Assembly: GCA_944358525.1 (NCBI GenBank)
Contig: CALVRI010000011.1
Location: forward strand, 1-35,496
Length of the DNA: 35,496 nucleotides
Source: an uncultured Bacilli bacterium
GTDB taxonomy: Bacteria; Bacillota_I; Bacilli_A; RF39; UBA660
Direction: 5' to 3'
Positions 31,566-35,496 of the stretch are shown here, in pieces. The notes beneath the pieces are model-generated. The model was not told the origin of the DNA and made no database searches. It saw only the letters and a program-made list of their open reading frames with translations. Numbering within the stretch: position 1 is the stretch's first letter; each line of letters begins with the position of its first letter. The position numbers were made by a program, and so were the translations under genes.

Positions 31566-32745
31566 TTTTCTTTTTTAAGAATATAATGGAAATAATTATA
31601 ATACCAACAATTATTAATATTTCTTCTTTGATAAAATTTAGAAGATTGAACTTTAAGTTTTCATTTAAGGTGATAATTTGGGTATCGATTAATTTATCTT
31701 GATAATATATTTTAAGGGTACCTAAGGTATCTCCTTTTTTATGAAAGGTAGTTATTTCTTGTTTTCCATCATAGACTAGTTCGATATCTTGTTTGTCATA
31801 ATCATTTTCTAAATACATGGTTATGCTCTTTGTAGGATATAGTTTTAATTTTTCTTTATCTGCATATTGGACTTTGATTTTTTTAAATGAGTTTTGTTTA
31901 TCAACGACTATTTGATTACCATAGTTATTTATAAAATAGTCATATATAGTTTTAGCATCCTCAATATGATGTGGGGCTTTTTTGTCATAAGTAGCGCCTA
32001 AGGTTACTAACATGTAATTAACATTATTTGCCTTAGAAATCGTTGCGAGACACAAACCAGCATCAGTTGTAGTGCCAGTTTTACCACCTTGTATATAAGG
32101 AACTTCAATATCAAATTTTTTAGCATTGCTTTGAATTGTACTATAAAAATTTACTTTACCATCAGATGAAGTATATTCTTTAGTAGTGATTATTTCTTTA
32201 AAATCTTTATTTTGTAATGCTTCTTTAAAAATTAATGATATTTCTCTTGCGGTCGAATAGTTTTCTTCATCATCTAAACCGATAACTGTTGAAAAATGTG
32301 TTGTTTTTAAATTCATTTCTTTTGCCTTTTCATTCATCTTTTCAATAAATTTTTCTTCACTTCCTAATACATTTCTAGCTAAGGCTTTAGCGGCATCCGC
32401 ACCCGATGGAAGTAATAGACCATATAATAAATCTCTATAAGTAACTATCTCTCCTTTAGTAAAACCAGCTGTAACGGCATTAGCTTCAGCTAGACCTTTA
32501 AAATCATCGGAAGTTAACATTACTTGTCTATCTAAATCATCAATGTTTTCTAAGGTTATTAAGGCGGTCATTATTTTAGTTAAACTAGCTATAGATGCTT
32601 TTTCATCGGCATCTTTTTCATATATTACTTCTCCACTATCCATATTATATAAAATGGCATTTTTAGAAGAAATATTTAACTCTAAAGCATTTGCTTTACT
32701 TGCAAATAAAATAAAAATTAAAAGAAAACTCAAAACTTTTTTCAT
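31552..32745 (-). CDS. dacA: D-alanyl-D-alanine carboxypeptidase (DacA/PBP5 type)
   Basis: 397 residues from the ATG at 32745 (GGTG 8 nt upstream); an in-frame TTG 12 nt earlier is less likely. Removes the terminal D-alanine of peptidoglycan stem peptides outside the membrane. Signal peptide (KKVLSFLLIFILFASKANA), active-site serine in SLTKIMTA (SxxK), second motif in PSGADAA (SGA instead of the classical SxN, a variant I recall from other Bacillota), and third motif GGKTGTT. A C-terminal strand domain (residues ~270-360) leads to a hydrophobic segment (LIIVGIIIISIIFL) with a lysine tail, a true membrane anchor. Located between a lipoprotein and an amylase; single-gene unit. Confidence 0.92.
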   Translation of the reverse strand: MKKVLSFLLIFILFASKANALELNISSKNAILYNMDSGEVIYEKDADEKASIASLTKIMTALITLENIDDLDRQVMLTSDDFKGLAEANAVTAGFTKGEIVTYRDLLYGLLLPSGADAAKALARNVLGSEEKFIEKMNEKAKEMNLKTTHFSTVIGLDDEENYSTAREISLIFKEALQNKDFKEIITTKEYTSSDGKVNFYSTIQSNAKKFDIEVPYIQGGKTGTTTDAGLCLATISKANNVNYMLVTLGATYDKKAPHHIEDAKTIYDYFINNYGNQIVVDKQNSFKKIKVQYADKEKLKLYPTKSITMYLENDYDKQDIELVYDGKQEITTFHKKGDTLGTLKIYYQDKLIDTQIITLNENLKFNLLNFIKEEILIIVGIIIISIIFLKKKKIAS

Positions 32746-32780
32746 TGTATTCACCAATTTAATTATACCTTATATAATGG

Positions 32781-32806
32781 AAAAAAAGAAGTACAAAACT
32801 TCTTTT
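32781..32806 (-). terminator. Terminator of the GH13 gene
   Basis: AAAAGAAGT (32784-32792) pairs with ACTTCTTTT (32798-32806); on the minus strand it continues into TTT. The stop codon of the amylase is at its edge. Confidence 0.75.
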
Positions 32807-34619
32807 AAGACTTTTTAATAGCTACAGCACCATGAGGACTTAAGTAACCTGGCTTTGAGTTTTTTAAAGTATATACCTTAGATGGTGTATTATATTCTTT
32901 TGGAATTGGAAAACTAGTTTCTTCATCACTTCTATTGATGGCGACTAAAATTTTATTTTCTTTATTGTATCTTTCATAGACAAAGTATTTTTCATTGATG
33001 TCTTGAATTTCTAATTCAGCTTCTTTTAAAAATGGTTCATTTGTCCTTATTTTTCCCATGTGTTTAAAAAAATTTAATAGTTCAGTATCATAATTTTCTT
33101 TAGGATAAGGTTTTCGGTTAGATAGATTACCCATACCTTGCATACCTATTTCATCACCATAGAATATAGATAAAATTCCCGGTAAGAAATTTAATGTAAA
33201 AACGTAAGTTTCGTATATTTTTTTACCTTCTGAATATTGCTCTGGAGTTAGTGAGTAGTTTTTACACCAATTATAATCATTGTTGTTTAAATTCCAAGCC
33301 CACTCACCATAATAATCAAATTCGTTTGAAGCAAATAAATTAATAGCTCTGGTAATATCATGAGTCGATGTAAAATTCATTAAAGTTTTAATGGTGTCTT
33401 CAGGATACTCATTTAAAATGTCTTTTATGGTATATGACAATTTATGAACATCAGCATACTTAAAATATCTAAGTAAGGCATCAATAAATACATAATTCAT
33501 GACACTATCCATTTCTTGACCAGATGAGATATATTCTCTATTCATTCTCATCGGATTTTTCCAAACTTCACCGATTATAAAACCATCTTGTTTGTTTCTT
33601 TTTACTGCTTTTCTAATTAATTTTATAAAATTATCTGTTAGTTCATCAGCAACATCTAATCTTAAACCATCAATGCCTAAACTAAACCATTTATCAATGA
33701 TTCCATCTTTACCTGTAATATAATTTATCCATTCTATTGAATTACCATCACATTCCGGTAAATTTTTCATACCCCACCAATAATCGTATTTAATCTTTCC
33801 ATTTTCTTCATGTTTTCTAAAGAATGGGCTATAAATAGAATCTAATGATTGATAAGCCCCTATTTCAGGATATGTACCATATTCATTAAAATATTTACTA
33901 TCGTTACCTGTGTGATTAAACACAGCATCTAAAACTATTTTCATATCTAATTTATGAGCTTTGTCACATAAACTTTTTAAATCTTCATTACATCCAGCAT
34001 ATAAATCTACTATTTCATAATCAGCAGCATCATATCTATGGTTAGATTGACTTTGAACTATTGGAGATAAATATATAATATTAACACCTAATGATTTTAA
34101 ATATTCTAATTGATTTTCAACACCTTTTAAATCACCTCCATAAAAATCATTATTCCAAATACCATTTTTATCTGGACCAATTTGCACTTCTTCATTCCAT
34201 GAATGATGAATATTTCTTCTTTCCATTTCTTCCATAGGCTTTTCACTTCCACGGTTAAAACGGTCTAAGAATATGTGATACATAATACCCCCCTTAGCCC
34301 AATCAGGTACATCAAAATTAACAGATAATTTAAATTCATTATCTTTATTTTTTAAAGACATTAAATTACCGTTAGCTTTAAATGAAAAATAATAATGATA
34401 TATAGCTTTGGTTTCTAAATATAAATTAGTTTTAAAATAAGCCATATTATCTTCACTTTTAAAATATTCCATTGGATAAACATTACTGTCTATTATAAAA
34501 TTTACATCTTCTATCCAACCTAAAGCCATTGGAATTTGAATAATTACTTCGTATTTGTTGCCATCATCTGAAGTTATAATTGGGTTTAATTTAAATTTAA
34601 TGCTTTCTATTTCATTCAT
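32805..34619 (-). CDS. Glycoside hydrolase family 13, neopullulanase/cyclomaltodextrinase type
   Basis: 604 residues, no signal peptide, so cytoplasmic. An N-terminal ~105-residue strand domain resembles CBM34 of maltogenic amylases and neopullulanases. The barrel starts at WAKGGIMYHIFLDRFNRG (about 110). Conserved regions: I, DAVFNHTG (about 235); II, GLRLDVADE with the nucleophile aspartate (about 325); III, IIGEVW with the acid/base glutamate (about 355); IV, FTSTHD (about 430). A short C-terminal strand domain ends it. These enzymes cut alpha-1,4 and sometimes alpha-1,6 bonds in imported maltodextrins, cyclodextrins or pullulan fragments. GGAAG precedes the ATG by about 9 nt; TATAAT is on the minus strand at 34645-34650 with a weak -35. 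No maltodextrin transporter is adjacent. Confidence 0.9.
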   Translation of the reverse strand: MNEIESIKFKLNPIITSDDGNKYEVIIQIPMALGWIEDVNFIIDSNVYPMEYFKSEDNMAYFKTNLYLETKAIYHYYFSFKANGNLMSLKNKDNEFKLSVNFDVPDWAKGGIMYHIFLDRFNRGSEKPMEEMERRNIHHSWNEEVQIGPDKNGIWNNDFYGGDLKGVENQLEYLKSLGVNIIYLSPIVQSQSNHRYDAADYEIVDLYAGCNEDLKSLCDKAHKLDMKIVLDAVFNHTGNDSKYFNEYGTYPEIGAYQSLDSIYSPFFRKHEENGKIKYDYWWGMKNLPECDGNSIEWINYITGKDGIIDKWFSLGIDGLRLDVADELTDNFIKLIRKAVKRNKQDGFIIGEVWKNPMRMNREYISSGQEMDSVMNYVFIDALLRYFKYADVHKLSYTIKDILNEYPEDTIKTLMNFTSTHDITRAINLFASNEFDYYGEWAWNLNNNDYNWCKNYSLTPEQYSEGKKIYETYVFTLNFLPGILSIFYGDEIGMQGMGNLSNRKPYPKENYDTELLNFFKHMGKIRTNEPFLKEAELEIQDINEKYFVYERYNKENKILVAINRSDEETSFPIPKEYNTPSKVYTLKNSKPGYLSPHGAVAIKKS

Positions 34620-34771
34620 ACACCATACTTCCTTTTATGTTTTCATTATAATATAACTTAGAAAAAAAATCTACTTGGTTTTTGTTTAGTAGTATAAAGG
34701 TTATTCTATTAATTAAAATTATAAAAGCATTTAATTATCAAGAACAAAATACCAAAATAAATTTTGATATT

Positions 34772-34885
34772 AGCTTACCTCACGGTAAGCTTTTTCTACT
34801 TCACAGAAACCTAAGATTTCTCCATAGACCAGTATCGGATAGTCGCTACCCTAATTTATATTTTATTTATGTCAAAATTTATTGA
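34772..34885 (-). ncRNA. Probable omegaRNA scaffold / right end of an IS605-type tnpB element
   Basis: Directly after the tnpB stop, on the same strand, three hairpins follow in order: GGGTAG-CGA-CTATCC (34851-34837), AGAAA-TTTCT around a 7-nt loop (34821-34805), and AGCTTACC-GTGA-GGTAAGCT (34791-34772). TnpB guide RNAs start inside or after the 3' end of tnpB and extend over the element's right end, with the guide taken from flanking DNA. The exact RNA ends and the element border (somewhere near 34680-34772) are not visible. No protein gene lies in the gap 34620-34885. Confidence 0.55.
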
Positions 34886-35496
34886 TTAGATAGATTGTTC
34901 TAAATATAACATGTATTTTTCTAAACCTTTAAACATTATATTAACTGCTGCATTATAATCACGTTCATGCTCTGTATGACACACTGGACATTCCCAATTT
35001 CTTATACTTAAATCTTTAACCTCTTTATTTTGATAATTACATATATTGCAGATTTGACTACTTGGATAATATCTATCTATTTGTATTAATTTTTTATTAT
35101 TCCAGTTAGCTTTATATTTAAGTACTCTAATTATTTCTGAAATGGGATTTTCGTTCAGCCCTTTAGCTACATAGTGATTCTTCTGCATTCTTTTAACATC
35201 CAAATTTTCAGTTACTATAATGTCATTTTCGGTTATTAGTTTATTTGTTATATCATGTATCATATGTTTTCTTGCATTTCTTATTTTTTGATATAATCTT
35301 TGTATTTTAAGTTTCATTTTATATCTGTTTTTACTTCCAGTCTTACATCTTGATATTCCCCTTTGTAAACCTATCATTCTTCTAGTATTTAGTTTAATGG
35401 TATTTTCTATTTTCTCATTAAATGATGTTACTATTAAATCTTTTATTCCTAAATCTATACCGATTATACTTGTTGGAATAATGGCCGGTCTTATTA
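34886..35496 (-). CDS. tnpB: RNA-guided transposon nuclease TnpB (IS200/IS605 family), N-terminus beyond window edge
   Basis: 203 codons are visible; the frame is still open at the right edge, so the N-terminal part is missing. The RuvC-like site is complete: first aspartate in GIDLGIKDL (near the visible start), glutamate in VTENLDVKRM, and last aspartate in ERDYNAAVNI near the C-terminus. The zinc finger is CNICNYQNK and CPVCHTE. TnpB cuts DNA next to a TAM under guidance of an omegaRNA, which helps the element persist. No tnpA is visible on this side. An internal ATG at 35377 is not the true start because the RuvC-I motif lies upstream of it. Confidence 0.92.
   Translation of the reverse strand, partial: IRPAIIPTSIIGIDLGIKDLIVTSFNEKIENTIKLNTRRMIGLQRGISRCKTGSKNRYKMKLKIQRLYQKIRNARKHMIHDITNKLITENDIIVTENLDVKRMQKNHYVAKGLNENPISEIIRVLKYKANWNNKKLIQIDRYYPSSQICNICNYQNKEVKDLSIRNWECPVCHTEHERDYNAAVNIMFKGLEKYMLYLEQSI

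Noticed and set aside
34682-34885. A 67-codon plus-strand frame between the amylase and tnpB
   Set aside because: It runs antisense to the structured right end of the tnpB element, has no convincing start signal and low-complexity composition.

Overview
The window is AT-rich, gene-dense DNA from a low-GC Gram-positive bacterium (Bacillota, Bacilli side). RNase J, YlxM beside FtsY, a FemX-type peptidyltransferase, a DacA-type carboxypeptidase, SipW-like export signals and strong Shine-Dalgarno sites all point that way. TGA is used as a stop (for example in the ATGA overlap at 24419-24422), so the code is the standard bacterial one, not the Mycoplasma one, and the wall enzymes imply a walled cell. 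My best guess is an uncultured gut lineage of the RF39/Erysipelotrichia type, inferred from gene style only. No prophage or CRISPR array is seen.

Layout. 1-2.7 kb: a secreted CHAP hydrolase (cut by the left edge), a membrane J-domain protein, acetate kinase (ackA) and tRNA-Arg(CCG). 2.7-6.2 kb: a minus-strand operon ftsY-ylxM-HerA-like ATPase-small membrane protein. 6.2-8.6 kb: three tandem members of an unrecognised coiled-coil family sharing a DGxTLxxH motif, the middle one broken. 8.6-10.1 kb: a Nudix hydrolase coupled to an aminoglycoside-phosphotransferase-fold kinase. 10.3-14.3 kb: rnjA, then enolase with an overlapping prepilin-like gene and an unknown gene. 14.4-19.2 kb: a zinc-ribbon-like protein behind a repeat-decorated promoter, tRNA-Arg(UCU), an arylsulfotransferase-like protein and topA. 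19.3-21.1 kb: a decayed Rpn/PD-(D/E)XK gene and an exported protein. 21.2-23.5 kb: an XRE regulator followed by two tandem HTH-metallophosphoesterase fusions. 23.5-26.6 kb: a three-gene CoA-dehydratase-activase-like operon diverging from a small DUF1540-type cysteine-rich peptide. 26.7-31.5 kb: femX-like gene, rnc-yebC, an unknown membrane protein, yidD, and a ZnuA-like lipoprotein without a single histidine. 31.5-35.5 kb: dacA, a GH13 neopullulanase-type amylase, and the right part of an IS605-type tnpB element with an omegaRNA-like structured tail.

How it works together. The central genes cover acetate fermentation and glycolysis (ackA, eno, the amylase), protein targeting (ftsY, ylxM, yidD), RNA and DNA maintenance (rnjA, rnc, topA) and wall building (femX, dacA, CHAP). 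Almost every convergent gene pair is separated by a single AT-flanked palindrome that also contains one or both stop codons, so one hairpin probably ends both transcripts. Near-consensus sigma-A promoters (TTGaca/TTTaca, 17 bp, TATAAT) are visible before several genes; the one before yidD places its -10 box 7 nt from the start codon, which predicts a leaderless mRNA.

The best candidates for undescribed biology are the DGxTLxxH family, the XRE plus twin HTH-phosphoesterase locus with its repeats, the histidine-free ZnuA-like lipoprotein, and the HerA-like ATPase with its small coupled membrane partner.
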